Shown here piece after piece: positions 44,266-53,611 of a stretch of 64,000 nucleotides of DNA. The position numbers were made by a program, and so were the translations under genes. Each line of letters opens with the position of its first letter. The stretch's first letter is position 1. Below the pieces are notes generated by a model. It saw nothing but the letters and a program-made list of their open reading frames with translations. It did not search any database and was not told where the DNA came from. Source of the DNA: Bacteroidota bacterium. GTDB lineage: Bacteria > Bacteroidota > Bacteroidia > Flavobacteriales > Flavobacteriaceae. The DNA is taken from assembly GCA_020161455.1 (NCBI GenBank), contig JAIUNZ010000001.1, positions 620,001 through 684,000 on the forward strand, written 5' to 3'.

Positions 44266-44934
44266 TTATATTTTTTCTTTCCACAAAAATTTTCCTAAGT
44301 CAAACAAGTTTTCGAATTGTTTAGTATCCCATAAGCTCATCACAGTGGTAACTGATTTTTCAATCAATACATCGGTTTTTTCAAATCCTCTGGAAGTATC
44401 GTCTAACCAAAATTTTAATAAAAATAAAAATTGTAGCCAAGCACCTTCAGCATAGGTAGGTTCTTTAATTTTGTTCAACTTACCAAAAACTGGATTGGCA
44501 TCTATGCCAATTATTTCTTTAACAAAATCTTTGAAATGTATTCGGAAACGTTTTAAATCTTTTAGATTTTTCAACCTGTTTCTGTTTTCTTTTAAATAAA
44601 ATATAATATAGGTTCTGTTTAACGTCAAAATTTCAAATAATGTAAAATACAATGTCAATAGTTTGTCTTTGTCGCTAAATGAGGCGTAATTTTTATCGTT
44701 TTGAATAGTTGTCAATGCATTTTCAAAAAATTTTTCCCAAATGGTTTCCTTTAACGAATCAAAAGAGCCGAAGAAAGAATAAAAATCACTTTCTTCTATT
44801 GAATGCTTTTTACAAAAGACATAGACGTTCTTTGGTTCTTCATTATTTTCAAGAACTTCATTCATAAAATGAGTAATGATTAATGTTTCATCAATAATTG
44901 CTGTTTTTACTTTCGCTTTTTTAGTTGTTGCCAT
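44266..44934 (-). CDS. TetR-family regulator-like protein
   Basis: I chose the ATG at 44934 (MATTKKAKVKTAIID); the frame is open to 44973. The 222-residue protein has a basic start, a helix-turn-helix-like N-terminal region (around CKKHSIEESDFYSFFGSFDSL) and a long all-helical C-terminal domain typical of TetR regulators, though the DNA-binding helix is weak. Homologues are paired with the UbiB-type gene in flavobacteria. It is the upstream gene of the pair, and it probably controls that operon. A TetR-type operator was not identified. Confidence 0.72.
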   Translation of the reverse strand: MATTKKAKVKTAIIDETLIITHFMNEVLENNEEPKNVYVFCKKHSIEESDFYSFFGSFDSLKETIWEKFFENALTTIQNDKNYASFSDKDKLLTLYFTLFEILTLNRTYIIFYLKENRNRLKNLKDLKRFRIHFKDFVKEIIGIDANPVFGKLNKIKEPTYAEGAWLQFLFLLKFWLDDTSRGFEKTDVLIEKSVTTVMSLWDTKQFENLFDLGKFLWKEKI

Positions 44935-45020
44935 AACGTTTTGATTAGTAATGTAAAAATACAACCGTTTCATGAATTTAAAGATTAACTAAAGACAAAT
45001 TTTTGTTAAAGTTCTTTCAA

Positions 45021-45050
45021 AAAAAAGCCATCTCAAAAAAGACAGCTTTC
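45021..45050 (-). terminator. Rho-independent terminator after the OmpA-like lipoprotein
   Basis: Stem AAAGC..TCT with AGA..GCTTT (45024-45049, with a CA/CA mismatch). On the minus strand a T-rich run follows. Confidence 0.6.
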
Positions 45051-45072
45051 TATTGAATATATAGTTTGAAAA

Positions 45073-45765
45073 TTATTTTCCCGCTTCTTTTTGAGCGTCT
45101 TGAACCATTTTATCGTTTGCTGTGATAGCAAATTCTACTCTTCGGTTTTTACTTCTACCATCTACAGTTTCATTACTTGCAATTGGATCGGCAATACCTA
45201 AGCCTGTCGTTACAAATCGAGTTGATGATAAACCTTTACCTACCAAATATGATTTAACCGAAGCAGCTCTTTCTCCTGATAATTTTAAATTGTATTCAGC
45301 AGCACCTGTGCTATCAGTATAGCCATAAATTTGAATATCAGTATCAGGATATTGATTAAAAACAGGGATAAGTTTATCTAAATTAGCTTTGGCCGTAGCA
45401 GTTAAAGTAGATTTATTAGTATCAAAACGAACCGCATTTTCGCCCAAAACCAATTTAATTCCTTCTCCTACTCGCTCCACTTCAGCACCAGGCAAAGCCG
45501 TTTCAATTTCTCTGGCTTGTTTGTCCATTTTATTACCAATAACACCACCGGCAACACCACCAACAACACCGCCAAGAACAGCACCTAGCGCACCATTTCC
45601 GCCTTTTCCTATGTTATTCCCAAGAACTCCACCAATAATGGCTCCGGCAGCAGTCCCTATAGCTGCGCCACGTTGTGTTTTGTTAGTGTTTTTTACGGCT
45701 TCACATCCTGTAAATACGTTACCTATTAGAAATGCACTAACAAGTATTAAAGTTATTTTTTTCAT
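45073..45765 (-). CDS. OmpA-family lipoprotein
   Basis: A 230-residue lipoprotein with a lipobox ending FTGC (Cys21). It continues with a glycine-rich stretch (residues ~34-78, AAGAIIGGVLGNNIGKGGNG and GGVVGGVAGGVIG) like glycine-zipper membrane segments. The C-terminal OmpA peptidoglycan-binding domain has IQIYGYTDSTG, NLKLSGERAASVKSYL and GRSKNRRVEF with the DGRSKNRR motif. It links the outer membrane to peptidoglycan. Its start is 5 nt from the end of the lipocalin-like gene, so the two form an operon. Confidence 0.93.
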   Translation of the reverse strand: MKKITLILVSAFLIGNVFTGCEAVKNTNKTQRGAAIGTAAGAIIGGVLGNNIGKGGNGALGAVLGGVVGGVAGGVIGNKMDKQAREIETALPGAEVERVGEGIKLVLGENAVRFDTNKSTLTATAKANLDKLIPVFNQYPDTDIQIYGYTDSTGAAEYNLKLSGERAASVKSYLVGKGLSSTRFVTTGLGIADPIASNETVDGRSKNRRVEFAITANDKMVQDAQKEAGK

Positions 45766-45770
45766 GATAT

Positions 45771-46244
45771 TTAGTTTAGTTTTTGAAATTGATATACTAC
45801 ATCGGTCATTTTTCCTGCAACATCTATTCGATCAATCAATTGAAATGATGATTCGGTTTGGTTGGCTACTCTCAAGATATATCCTGATTTTACTGTCTTT
45901 GCTTTTGCTTCGTCTAAAATTTTCATAACAAAATTTCCTTCCTTATTGATGTACCATGTAATTGGTGTAGAATAAGACGTACAACTTGGACTGTTTAATG
46001 CAAAGTTTCCTTTGTTATTATTGGATACAAATTTCCAAGTACTTCCAATAAAACATTTAGAATCAGCCAAATCAAAGGACATCACTTTAATGACATCTGA
46101 ACCTGGATAAGAAACACTAGTAATATTCCAATTTCCTTTAATAGCTACTTCTGATTTAATATCTAATTTAGTATTAGTAACCGATTTCGACTTGCAGCTT
46201 ATGATAGCAAACGAAAAAATAAATAATAAAATAAGTTTTCTCAT
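45771..46244 (-). CDS. Lipocalin-like lipoprotein
   Basis: A 157-residue lipoprotein: signal peptide ending AIISC (Cys17), then KSKSV. GNWNITSVSYPGSD begins the barrel, followed by GSTWKFVSNN and ITWYINKEGNF, and the last strand is MTDVVYQFQKL. GxW near the start is the lipocalin signature. The ligand is unknown. It is directly upstream of the OmpA-like gene and both are co-transcribed; together they are likely outer-membrane maintenance proteins. Confidence 0.82.
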   Translation of the reverse strand: MRKLILLFIFSFAIISCKSKSVTNTKLDIKSEVAIKGNWNITSVSYPGSDVIKVMSFDLADSKCFIGSTWKFVSNNNKGNFALNSPSCTSYSTPITWYINKEGNFVMKILDEAKAKTVKSGYILRVANQTESSFQLIDRIDVAGKMTDVVYQFQKLN

Positions 46245-46269
46245 GTTTTTATAATTAATATTTCTAATA

Positions 46270-46277
46270 CAAAGATA
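46270..46277 (-). promoter_or_regulatory. Putative -7 element before the lipocalin/OmpA operon
   Basis: On the minus strand TATCTTTG lies 26 nt before the ATG at 46244. No TTG is at the normal spacing. Confidence 0.4.
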
Positions 46278-46420
46278 AGAGCATTTTTAATTTAGATTTT
46301 ATAAAATTATGTAAAAATGTTGTAGAATTATTTCTACGCCAATTTGTCATACAATTTATTATTGGTATTGGATTTGCTAAAGATTTTGTAACAAAGTTTA
46401 ATTTAATAAATAACATAATT

Positions 46421-48307
46421 ATGAGTTCAGGAAAAATTAATGTTTCTGTAGAAAACATTTTCCCTTTAATCAAAAAATTCCTTTATAGCGACCACGAAAT
46501 CTTTCTTCGTGAATTAATTTCCAACGCCACCGATGCTACGTTAAAGCTAAAACATCTTACTAGCATTGGGGAAGCTAAAGTAGAATATGGCAACCCAATC
46601 ATTGAAGTAAAAATTGACAAAGAAGGTAAAAAACTACACATCATCGATCAAGGTGTGGGAATGACTGCCGAAGAAGTGGAGAAATACATCAATCAAATTG
46701 CTTTTTCGGGTGCAGAAGAGTTTTTAGAAAAATATAAAGACTCTGCCAAAGATTCAGGTATTATTGGTCATTTTGGTCTTGGTTTTTATTCTGCTTTTAT
46801 GGTAGCATCAAAAGTTGAAATCATCACAAAATCGTATAAAGATGAACCAGCAGCACATTGGACATGTGATGGAAGCCCAGAATTTACGCTTGAACCATCA
46901 GAAAAAACTACTCGTGGCTCGGAAATCATTCTTCATATTGCAGAAGATTCATTAGAATTTTTAGAAGAATTTAAAATCCGTGAATTGTTGACGAAGTACA
47001 ATAAATTCATGCCGGTGCCTATTAAATTTGGAACAAGAAAAGAGAAGCTTCCATTACAAGAAGGTGCTGAAAAAGATGCAAAACCAGAGGAAATTGAAGT
47101 TGATAACATCATCAACAATCCAAACCCAGCTTGGACCAAACAACCTACTGAATTAAAAGACGAAGATTACAAAGAATTCTACAGAGAGTTGTATCCAATG
47201 CAGTTTGAAGAACCATTGTTCAACATTCATTTAAACGTAGATTATCCTTTCAACTTGACAGGAATTTTATATTTCCCAAAAATGGATGCCAATTTGCAAA
47301 TGCAAAAAGACAAAATCCAATTGTATCAAAACCAAGTTTATGTAACCGATAATGTAGAAGGAATTGTACCTGAATTTTTAGGAATGCTTCGCGGAGTTAT
47401 TGACTCGCCAGATATTCCTTTGAATGTTTCACGTTCGTATCTTCAAGCCGACGGAAATGTAAAGAAAATTGCAAACTACATCACTCGAAAAGTTGCCGAT
47501 AAATTAAAATCATTATTCACAGAAAATCGTGAAGACTTTGAACAAAAATGGAACGACATCAAAATCGTTTTAGAATATGGAATGCTTTCGGAACCAAAAT
47601 TCTATGAAAAGGCAGGTGATTTTGTGTTATATCCATCAGTAGGTGACAAATATTACACATTAGCCGAATTAAAAGAAGCCATAACTCCAACGCAAACTGA
47701 TAAAAACGGAAAGGTTGTTGTTCTATATGCTTCAAACAAAGAAGCGCAACATGGTTATATAGAAATCGCTAAAGAAAAAGGATATGAAGTATTGCTTTTG
47801 GATTCGCCAATCGTTTCGCATTTAATTCAAAAATTAGAAGCCGACAATGATAATCTAACCTTTGTTAGAGTGGACTCTGACCATATTGACAAATTAATTC
47901 AAAAAGACGAAGAACAAATCTCGAAACTTTCGGAAGACGAAGCCTCAAAACTGAAAACAGTTTTAGAAGAATTAGTACCAAAAGCAACTTACACGGTTCA
48001 ATTGGAAGCGATGGACAGTAAAGCAGCACCTTTTATCATTACACAACCCGAATTTATGCGACGCATGAAAGAAATGAGTCAAAATGGTGGCGGTGGAATG
48101 TTCGGTATGGGTAACTTCCCTGAAATGTATAATTTGGTAGTTAATTCTAATTCAGAATTAGCAACAACTATTTTAAACACCGATGACAAATCGGCACAAG
48201 AAAGCTTAGTAAAACAAGCACTCGACTTGGCAAAAATATCGCAAGGATTATTGAAAGGCGAAGAATTGACAGCTTTTGTAAAAAGAAGTTTTGAGTTGAT
48301 TAAATAG
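46421..48307 (+). CDS. htpG: Molecular chaperone HtpG (Hsp90)
   Basis: ATP-dependent dimeric chaperone. The 628-residue protein has the GHKL ATPase domain: ELISNATDATLKL (Asn at N-box), IIDQGVGMT (G1), and GHFGLGFYSAFMVA (G2). The middle domain is next, then a helical C-terminal dimerisation domain (~500-628). A short inverted repeat lies ~85 nt upstream. A terminator follows at 48336-48366. Length and motifs are standard. Confidence 0.97.
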   Translation: MSSGKINVSVENIFPLIKKFLYSDHEIFLRELISNATDATLKLKHLTSIGEAKVEYGNPIIEVKIDKEGKKLHIIDQGVGMTAEEVEKYINQIAFSGAEEFLEKYKDSAKDSGIIGHFGLGFYSAFMVASKVEIITKSYKDEPAAHWTCDGSPEFTLEPSEKTTRGSEIILHIAEDSLEFLEEFKIRELLTKYNKFMPVPIKFGTRKEKLPLQEGAEKDAKPEEIEVDNIINNPNPAWTKQPTELKDEDYKEFYRELYPMQFEEPLFNIHLNVDYPFNLTGILYFPKMDANLQMQKDKIQLYQNQVYVTDNVEGIVPEFLGMLRGVIDSPDIPLNVSRSYLQADGNVKKIANYITRKVADKLKSLFTENREDFEQKWNDIKIVLEYGMLSEPKFYEKAGDFVLYPSVGDKYYTLAELKEAITPTQTDKNGKVVVLYASNKEAQHGYIEIAKEKGYEVLLLDSPIVSHLIQKLEADNDNLTFVRVDSDHIDKLIQKDEEQISKLSEDEASKLKTVLEELVPKATYTVQLEAMDSKAAPFIITQPEFMRRMKEMSQNGGGGMFGMGNFPEMYNLVVNSNSELATTILNTDDKSAQESLVKQALDLAKISQGLLKGEELTAFVKRSFELIK

Positions 48308-48335
48308 TAGTAAGACAGAAGTATTAAGTAGTAAG

Positions 48336-48366
48336 ACCTGCAATTTTACATTTGCAGGTTTTTTTT
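48336..48366 (+). terminator. Rho-independent terminator after htpG
   Basis: ACCTGCAA (48336-48343) pairs with TTGCAGGT (48352-48359), followed by a T8 run. Confidence 0.85.
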
Positions 48367-48416
48367 ATAAAAATTTCACGACCTTCGTAACTTGAAATCA
48401 AACTTCATACTTCAAA

Positions 48417-48806
48417 ATGACTTTAGAAATCCAAACACCAGCATTACTCTTCTCCGCTACATCATTAATTTTACTTGCTTATACCAATCGTTTTTTGACT
48501 ATTGCACAAATCGTTCGAGGTTTAAAAAAAACCTATGATCAAGAGAAAACTAAAGACATTTATCTACAAATAAAAAACCTCAACTTGCGCTTATCATTGA
48601 TTCGTTACATGCAGCTTTTTGGTGTGTTGTGTTTGTTTCTTTCAGTCTTTGCCATGCTAGTTCTATTTTTAAATCTACAAACGGCAGGCATCTATCTTTT
48701 TGGTGTTAGTTTATTCTGTTTGCTAATTTCACTTGGTCTTTCCTTTTGGGAAATCAGTATTTCAGTAACTGCTTTACGCCTCCATCTGCAAGATTTGATG
48801 GAATAA
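48417..48806 (+). CDS. DUF2721 membrane protein
   Basis: A 129-residue inner-membrane protein with three hydrophobic segments: near the N-terminus (PALLFSATSLILLAYTNRF), the centre (YMQLFGVLCLFLSVFAMLVLF) and the C-terminal half (GVSLFCLLISLGLSFWEISIS). This is the DUF2721 pattern, whose function is unknown. It lies between htpG's terminator and the NYN gene and is probably transcribed alone or with the latter. Confidence 0.8.
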   Translation: MTLEIQTPALLFSATSLILLAYTNRFLTIAQIVRGLKKTYDQEKTKDIYLQIKNLNLRLSLIRYMQLFGVLCLFLSVFAMLVLFLNLQTAGIYLFGVSLFCLLISLGLSFWEISISVTALRLHLQDLME

Positions 48807-48829
48807 AAAAGCATAAAGAATAATTTAAG

Positions 48830-48837
48830 TATCTTTG
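48830..48837 (+). promoter_or_regulatory. Putative -7 element before the NYN-domain gene
   Basis: TATCTTTG lies 20 nt before the ATG at 48858. The nearest TTG upstream is 32 nt away, so the promoter is only half supported. Confidence 0.35.
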
Positions 48838-48857
48838 AGCATAGAATTATAAACTAC

Positions 48858-49619
48858 ATGCAAACCAAAACCGACCTAAAACTTGCCGTATTAATTGATG
48901 CCGACAACGTTCCTTATGCCAATGTCAAAGAAATGTTTGAAGAAATTGCAAAATATGGCACACCTACTTTCAAACGAATTTATGCTGATTGGACCAAACC
49001 AACTGTTTCAGGCTGGAAAAAAGTGTTGCTAGAAAATGCGATAACTCCCGTTCAACAATACAGTTATACTTCTGGAAAAAACTCCTCAGATAGTGCATTA
49101 ATTATCGATGCAATGGATATTTTATACACCGGAAACGTAGATGGTTTCTGCATTGTTTCCAGCGATTCTGATTTCACACGTTTAGCAACACGATTGCGTG
49201 AAGCAGGCATGAAAGTCATCGGTATAGGCGAAAAGAAAACCTTAACACCATTCATCACCGCTTGCGATAAATTCATTTATATCGAAATTTTAAAGAAAGA
49301 AGAAGCTGATGCAACTAATGAAACAGACACTAAAAAAACCTCAAGAAAACCAAAAGAAAAAAGCATTCCGCTTAGTAAAATTGATCCAAAAATTATCAAA
49401 CTATTTGCAGATAGTATCGAAGATTTAGAAGACGAAAACGGTTGGGCATTTCTTGGCGATTTAGGAAACTTAATGCTCAAAAAGAAACCCGATTTTGACC
49501 CAAGAAACTATGGCTTCCCAAAACTTTTGCCGCTAATTAAAAGCATCAACAAATTTGAAACAGACATCCGCGAAACCGGAAATTCAAACATCAAACATAT
49601 TTATGTTAGAATAAAATAA
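48858..49619 (+). CDS. NYN/LabA-like PIN-domain RNase with C-terminal OST-HTH/LOTUS domain
   Basis: A 253-residue cytoplasmic protein. The N-terminal NYN (PIN-like) domain begins with LAVLIDADNVPYANVK and holds acidic metal ligands in LIDADN, DSALIIDAMDI and VSSDSDFTRLA. The C-terminal half (~170-253) has KIIKLFADSIEDLEDENGW and a PKLLPLIKSI helix, typical of OST-HTH/LOTUS RNA-binding modules. It probably cleaves structured RNA or DNA. Its target is unknown, and no toxin-antitoxin partner lies nearby. Confidence 0.85.
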   Translation: MQTKTDLKLAVLIDADNVPYANVKEMFEEIAKYGTPTFKRIYADWTKPTVSGWKKVLLENAITPVQQYSYTSGKNSSDSALIIDAMDILYTGNVDGFCIVSSDSDFTRLATRLREAGMKVIGIGEKKTLTPFITACDKFIYIEILKKEEADATNETDTKKTSRKPKEKSIPLSKIDPKIIKLFADSIEDLEDENGWAFLGDLGNLMLKKKPDFDPRNYGFPKLLPLIKSINKFETDIRETGNSNIKHIYVRIK

Positions 49620-49622
49620 AAC

Positions 49623-49653
49623 AAAAAATCCCAAACTCACATTTGGGATTTTC
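49623..49653. terminator. Bidirectional terminator between the NYN gene and carB
   Basis: AAAATCCCAAA (49625-49635) pairs with TTTGGGATTTT (49642-49652), with A/T tracts on both sides, between convergent genes. Confidence 0.85.
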
Positions 49654-49657
49654 TATA

Positions 49658-52510
49658 TTACTTACTCAAATACATCTTCCGTCTCGAGTACAATTCATAA
49701 AATTGGTCGTCTTTTAAATCATCAATGAATAAAATGCTTTCGCCTGTAGATTTCATTTCTGGTCCAAGTGCTTTGTTTACATTTTTAAATTTGCTGAAAG
49801 AGAAAACCGGTTGTTTTATAGCAAATCCTTTCAATTGCGGATTAAACGTAAAATCAGTTACTTTATTGACACCAAGCATCACTTTAGTAGCATAATTTAC
49901 ATAAGGCTCGCCATATGCTTTTGCAATAAAAGGCACTGTTCTTGAAGCTCTTGGATTGGCTTCAATGATGTAAACCGTATCGTCTTTTATGGCAAACTGA
50001 ATATTGATTAAACCAATAGTTTGCAATGCCAAAGCAATTTTCTTGGTGTGGTCTTTTATTTGTTGCAACACAAATTCACCCAAATTAAACGGTGGCAACG
50101 TAGCGTTACTATCGCCAGAATGAATTCCACAAGGTTCGATGTGCTCCATAATTCCGATGATGTACACATTTTCTCCATCACAAATAGCATCGGCTTCGGC
50201 TTCAATAGCGCCGTCTAAGTAATGGTCTAACAACAATTTATTTCCAGGAATATTTTTCAACAAATCAATTACATGTTCCTCCAACTCTTGCTTATTGATA
50301 ACGATTTTCATGCCTTGACCACCTAAAACGTAAGAAGGACGAACTAACAATGGAAAATCCAAAACATCAGCCAAAGCACTAGCTTGATCGGCATTTTCTG
50401 CTACACCGAATTGTGGAAAAGGAATATTCAATTCTTCTAAAAGCTCTGAAAACCTTCCTCTGTCTTCGGCTAAATCTAACGCATCAAAAGAAGTTCCTAA
50501 TATTTTTACACCATATTTTGATAACTTTTCAGCCAACTTCAAAGCTGTTTGTCCACCCAATTGTACTATTACACCTTCAGGTTTTTCATGTCGTATAATA
50601 TCATAAATATGTTCCCAAAAAACTGGTTCAAAATATAATTTATCTGCTGTATCAAAATCGGTAGAAACCGTTTCTGGATTACAGTTAATCATAATTGTTT
50701 CATAACCACATTCTCTAGCCGCTAAAACGCCGTGAACACAAGAATAATCGAACTCAATTCCTTGTCCGATTCGGTTTGGTCCTGAACCTAGTACGACTAC
50801 TTTCTTTTTATTGGTAACGATACTTTCGTTTTGCACGTATTTTTTCCCATTTGCAGTTTCTATTTCAGCTTCAAAAGTGGAATAATAATAAGGTGTCATC
50901 GCTTTAAATTCTGCCGCACAAGTATCCACCAATTTATACACACGATTGATATTCATTTCTTCTCGCAACTTATACACTTGACTTTCTAAACAACTCATCA
51001 TGTGCGCAATTTGACGGTCGCCATAACCTTTTTGCTTTGCTTCTAGTAATAATTCTTTAGGCAAAGTATCAATTTTATACTTTGAAATTTCTTTTTCTAA
51101 ATGAAATAATTCTTCATACTGCTTCAAAAACCACATGTCAATTCTAGTAATTTCGTGAATTCTGTTCAACGGAATTCCCATCGCAATGGCATCATAAATT
51201 ACAAAAACTCTATCCCAGCTGGCAAACGTTAATTTCTCAATAATTTGCTCGTAGTTTTTATATCCTTTCCCGTCTGCTCCTAATCCATTTCGTTTTATTT
51301 CAAGTGATTGTGTTGCTTTGTGCAAGGCTTCTTGAAACGAACGTCCAATTCCCATCACTTCACCAACTGATTTCATTTGCAATCCCAACGTTCTGTCGGA
51401 ACCTTCAAATTTATCAAAGTTCCAACGTGGGATTTTTACAATTACATAATCTAAAGTTGGCTCGAACAAAGCCGAAGTAGATTTGGTAATCTGATTGGAT
51501 AATTCATCTAAATTATATCCTAACGCTAACTTAGTAGCAATTTTTGCAATCGGATAACCTGTTGCTTTTGATGCCAATGCTGATGAACGCGAAACTCTTG
51601 GATTTATTTCAATGGCGACAATATCTTCTTTTTCATCTGGTGAAACTGCAAATTGAACATTACATCCACCAGCAAAATTTCCGATTGAACGCATCATCAA
51701 AATCGCCATATCACGCATTTTTTGAAATGTAGTATCGCTCAAAGTCATTGCTGGAGCAACTGTTATCGAATCGCCTGTATGAATTCCCATTGGATCCATA
51801 TTTTCAATAGAACAAATGATGACAACGTTATCGTTTTTATCGCGAAGTAATTCTAATTCGTATTCTTTCCAGCCCAAAAGTGCTTTATCAATCAACACTT
51901 CGTGAATAGGCGACATTTCTAAACCATAAGTCAGTTTTTCGTCAAATTCTTCTTTTGTGTGTACGAAAGCTGCTCCAGTTCCACCAAGAGTAAACGAAGG
52001 ACGAATTACTAATGGAAATCCAAATTCCTGAGCAATTTCTTTTCCTTTTAAGAATGATGTTGCAATTTTAGCTGGTGCTGCTCCAACTCCTAACTTGGCT
52101 AATAATTGTTTAAATTGTTCTCTGTCTTCAGTGATGTTGATGGCGTTCACATCAACACCAATCATTTTTACATTAAAGTCGTTCCAAATTCCTTTTTCAT
52201 CGGCTTCCAAACATAAGTTTAATGCGGTTTGTCCACCCATTGTTGGTAAAACGGCATCAATTTGAGGATGTTCTTTTAAAATTTGGATTAATGATTTTGT
52301 CGTTAATGGCAATAAATAAACATGATCAGCCATTGAAGGATCGGTCATAATCGTTGCAGGATTAGAATTAATAAGAATCACTTCTATTCCTTCTTCTCTT
52401 AAAGAACGAGCTGATTGTGAACCTGCATAATCAAATTCACAAGCTTGACCTATTACGATTGGACCAGAACCTATAATTAAAACCGATTTGATTGAATTGT
52501 CTTTTGGCAT
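49658..52510 (-). CDS. carB: Carbamoyl-phosphate synthase large subunit
   Basis: Makes carbamoyl phosphate for arginine and pyrimidine synthesis. I chose ATG 52510 (MPKDNSIKSVLIIGSGPIVIGQ) because the frame continues 35 codons upstream without any sign of conservation. The 950-residue product has two homologous synthetase halves with ATP-grasp domains, each with an IGSGP(N/I)xIGQ-type start (residues ~11-22 and GSGPNRIGQGIEFD) and ERxEE-like E residues. It lacks an obvious ~100-residue MGS-like C-terminal allosteric domain, so it is slightly shorter than the ~1070-residue enteric type. The small-subunit gene (carA) is not adjacent. Confidence 0.94.
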   Translation of the reverse strand: MPKDNSIKSVLIIGSGPIVIGQACEFDYAGSQSARSLREEGIEVILINSNPATIMTDPSMADHVYLLPLTTKSLIQILKEHPQIDAVLPTMGGQTALNLCLEADEKGIWNDFNVKMIGVDVNAINITEDREQFKQLLAKLGVGAAPAKIATSFLKGKEIAQEFGFPLVIRPSFTLGGTGAAFVHTKEEFDEKLTYGLEMSPIHEVLIDKALLGWKEYELELLRDKNDNVVIICSIENMDPMGIHTGDSITVAPAMTLSDTTFQKMRDMAILMMRSIGNFAGGCNVQFAVSPDEKEDIVAIEINPRVSRSSALASKATGYPIAKIATKLALGYNLDELSNQITKSTSALFEPTLDYVIVKIPRWNFDKFEGSDRTLGLQMKSVGEVMGIGRSFQEALHKATQSLEIKRNGLGADGKGYKNYEQIIEKLTFASWDRVFVIYDAIAMGIPLNRIHEITRIDMWFLKQYEELFHLEKEISKYKIDTLPKELLLEAKQKGYGDRQIAHMMSCLESQVYKLREEMNINRVYKLVDTCAAEFKAMTPYYYSTFEAEIETANGKKYVQNESIVTNKKKVVVLGSGPNRIGQGIEFDYSCVHGVLAARECGYETIMINCNPETVSTDFDTADKLYFEPVFWEHIYDIIRHEKPEGVIVQLGGQTALKLAEKLSKYGVKILGTSFDALDLAEDRGRFSELLEELNIPFPQFGVAENADQASALADVLDFPLLVRPSYVLGGQGMKIVINKQELEEHVIDLLKNIPGNKLLLDHYLDGAIEAEADAICDGENVYIIGIMEHIEPCGIHSGDSNATLPPFNLGEFVLQQIKDHTKKIALALQTIGLINIQFAIKDDTVYIIEANPRASRTVPFIAKAYGEPYVNYATKVMLGVNKVTDFTFNPQLKGFAIKQPVFSFSKFKNVNKALGPEMKSTGESILFIDDLKDDQFYELYSRRKMYLSK

Positions 52511-52619
52511 TGTAGTTAGTTGTATATTTAGTTTGTAGTTGTAATGTTCAAAAATAATTTGTTTCCATTCAAAATTAAAAATTGCTATTTTAAACTTATT
52601 AATATTTATAAACAAATTA

Positions 52620-52654
52620 TAAAAAAAGCCGTTACTAATAAAAGTAACGGCTTG
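52620..52654 (-). terminator. Rho-independent terminator after rpmH
   Basis: AAGCCGTTACT (52626-52636) pairs with AGTAACGGCTT (52643-52653), an 11-bp stem with a 6-nt loop and a minus-strand T run. Confidence 0.85.
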
Positions 52655-52675
52655 ATATGTGATGAAATAAATTCA

Positions 52676-52837
52676 TTATTTTTTGTGTCTTGGTTCGCAA
52701 GATACAGTCAACTTATGTCTTCCTTTAGCACGACGACGCGCAAGGACTTTTCTTCCATTTGCAGAAGCCATTCTGTCCATAAATCCGTGTTTATTTCTTC
52801 TTTTTCTTTTCGATGGTTGAAACGTTCTTTTGCTCAT
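52676..52837 (-). CDS. rpmH: Ribosomal protein L34
   Basis: A 53-residue basic protein found on the minus strand between ATG 52837-52835 and TAA 52678-52676; it is too short for ordinary ORF lists. It reads [19 protein letters not shown], then [24 protein letters not shown] and a Lys-rich end. This is the L34 pattern, with the highly conserved KRTFQPSxxKRxRxHGFxxRM start. L34 is part of the 50S subunit. A promoter lies at 52898-52927 and a terminator just downstream. It is separate from carB, which has its own start upstream of that terminator. Confidence 0.95.
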   Translation of the reverse strand: MSKRTFQPSKRKRRNKHGFMDRMASANGRKVLARRRAKGRHKLTVSCEPRHKK

Positions 52838-52897
52838 TGTTCAGTATCTTTAAAATCGTGTATAAATCGTTGTTATAGGTTCTTTTAAAACCGAGTG

Positions 52898-52927
52898 CAA
52901 ATATACAAACCTTTTTTTTTCTGGCAA
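52898..52927 (-). promoter_or_regulatory. Putative sigma-A promoter of rpmH
   Basis: On the minus strand TTG (52927-52925) and TATATTTG (52905-52898) are 19 nt apart, 60 nt before the ATG. Confidence 0.6.
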
Positions 52928-52961
52928 GTACTTTTTTAAAAATATTTTTAATTGATTTTAT

Positions 52962-52969
52962 TACCTTTG
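52962..52969 (+). promoter_or_regulatory. Putative -7 element before the 52991 gene
   Basis: TACCTTTG (TAnnTTTG) lies 21 nt before the ATG at 52991. No TTG lies at 18-22 nt, so it is only half supported. Confidence 0.35.
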
Positions 52970-52990
52970 CACACTAATTAAATTTTTATC

Positions 52991-53506
52991 ATGTTTCACA
53001 AAAATATCAAACTCGTTTTAGCCATTTTAATCTTTGCAGCAGCCATTTGGCAATTTACAGAAAGTAATATTGGTAATGGGATATTTCTAATTCTTTTAAC
53101 TTTCATCCCTATTTTTCTTTATTATAAAAACGAATATATCCTATTGGCATTCCTAAAACTAAGAAAACAAGATTTTCCTGGAGCAAAAATCTGGTTGGAC
53201 AGAATTAAAAATCCAGAAACTGCTTTAGTAAGAAAACAGCAAGGTTACTACAACTATTTAAACGGATTAATGCTTTCACAGACCAATTTGCATCAATCTG
53301 AGAAGTTTTTTAAGAAAGCTGTTGAATTGGGCTTAAGCATGGATATGGACTTAGCCGTTGCTAAATTAAATTTGGCTGGAATTGCCATGTCTAGAAGACG
53401 TAAAATGGAAGCCACTGCATTATTAAACGAAGCAAAAAAGCTTGATAAACAAAACATGCTGAAAGATCAAATTACGATGATGAAAGATCAGATGAAGAAG
53501 ATTTAG
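52991..53506 (+). CDS. Membrane protein with TPR-like C-terminus
   Basis: A 171-residue protein with two N-terminal TM segments (~5-22 and ~28-45). A soluble helical tail follows (residues 55-171) with AKIWLDRIKNPETALVRKQQGYYNYLNGLML, SEKFFKKAVELGL and AVAKLNLAGIAMSRRR, which read as TPR-like helix pairs. DUF2892-type membrane segments are a weaker alternative. The function is unknown. A terminator follows, and rpmH is divergent from it. Confidence 0.72.
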   Translation: MFHKNIKLVLAILIFAAAIWQFTESNIGNGIFLILLTFIPIFLYYKNEYILLAFLKLRKQDFPGAKIWLDRIKNPETALVRKQQGYYNYLNGLMLSQTNLHQSEKFFKKAVELGLSMDMDLAVAKLNLAGIAMSRRRKMEATALLNEAKKLDKQNMLKDQITMMKDQMKKI

Positions 53507-53535
53507 TGTTCAGTCGTAGTATTTAGTGTTCAGTA

Positions 53536-53575
53536 TAAAAAAAGAGCTTTAGATTTTCAAAAGCTCTTTTTTTTA
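53536..53575 (+). terminator. Rho-independent terminator after the 52991 gene
   Basis: GAGCTTT (53544-53550) pairs with AAAGCTC (53560-53566), with A/T tracts on both sides. It also lies downstream of the convergent lytic transglycosylase gene, so it may serve both. Confidence 0.75.
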
Positions 53576-53611
53576 GCTGTTAACTAATTACTATATACTG
53601 TTAACCAAAAT

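Noticed and set aside
44882..45000. TetR operator near 44950 (TGTAAAAATACA)
   Set aside because: The inverted half-sites TGTA/TACA are short and A-rich, so chance is likely. It was not scored.
49064..49480. Minus-strand frames opposite the NYN gene
   Set aside because: They are antisense shadows of a well-supported plus-strand protein and have no own signals or similarity.
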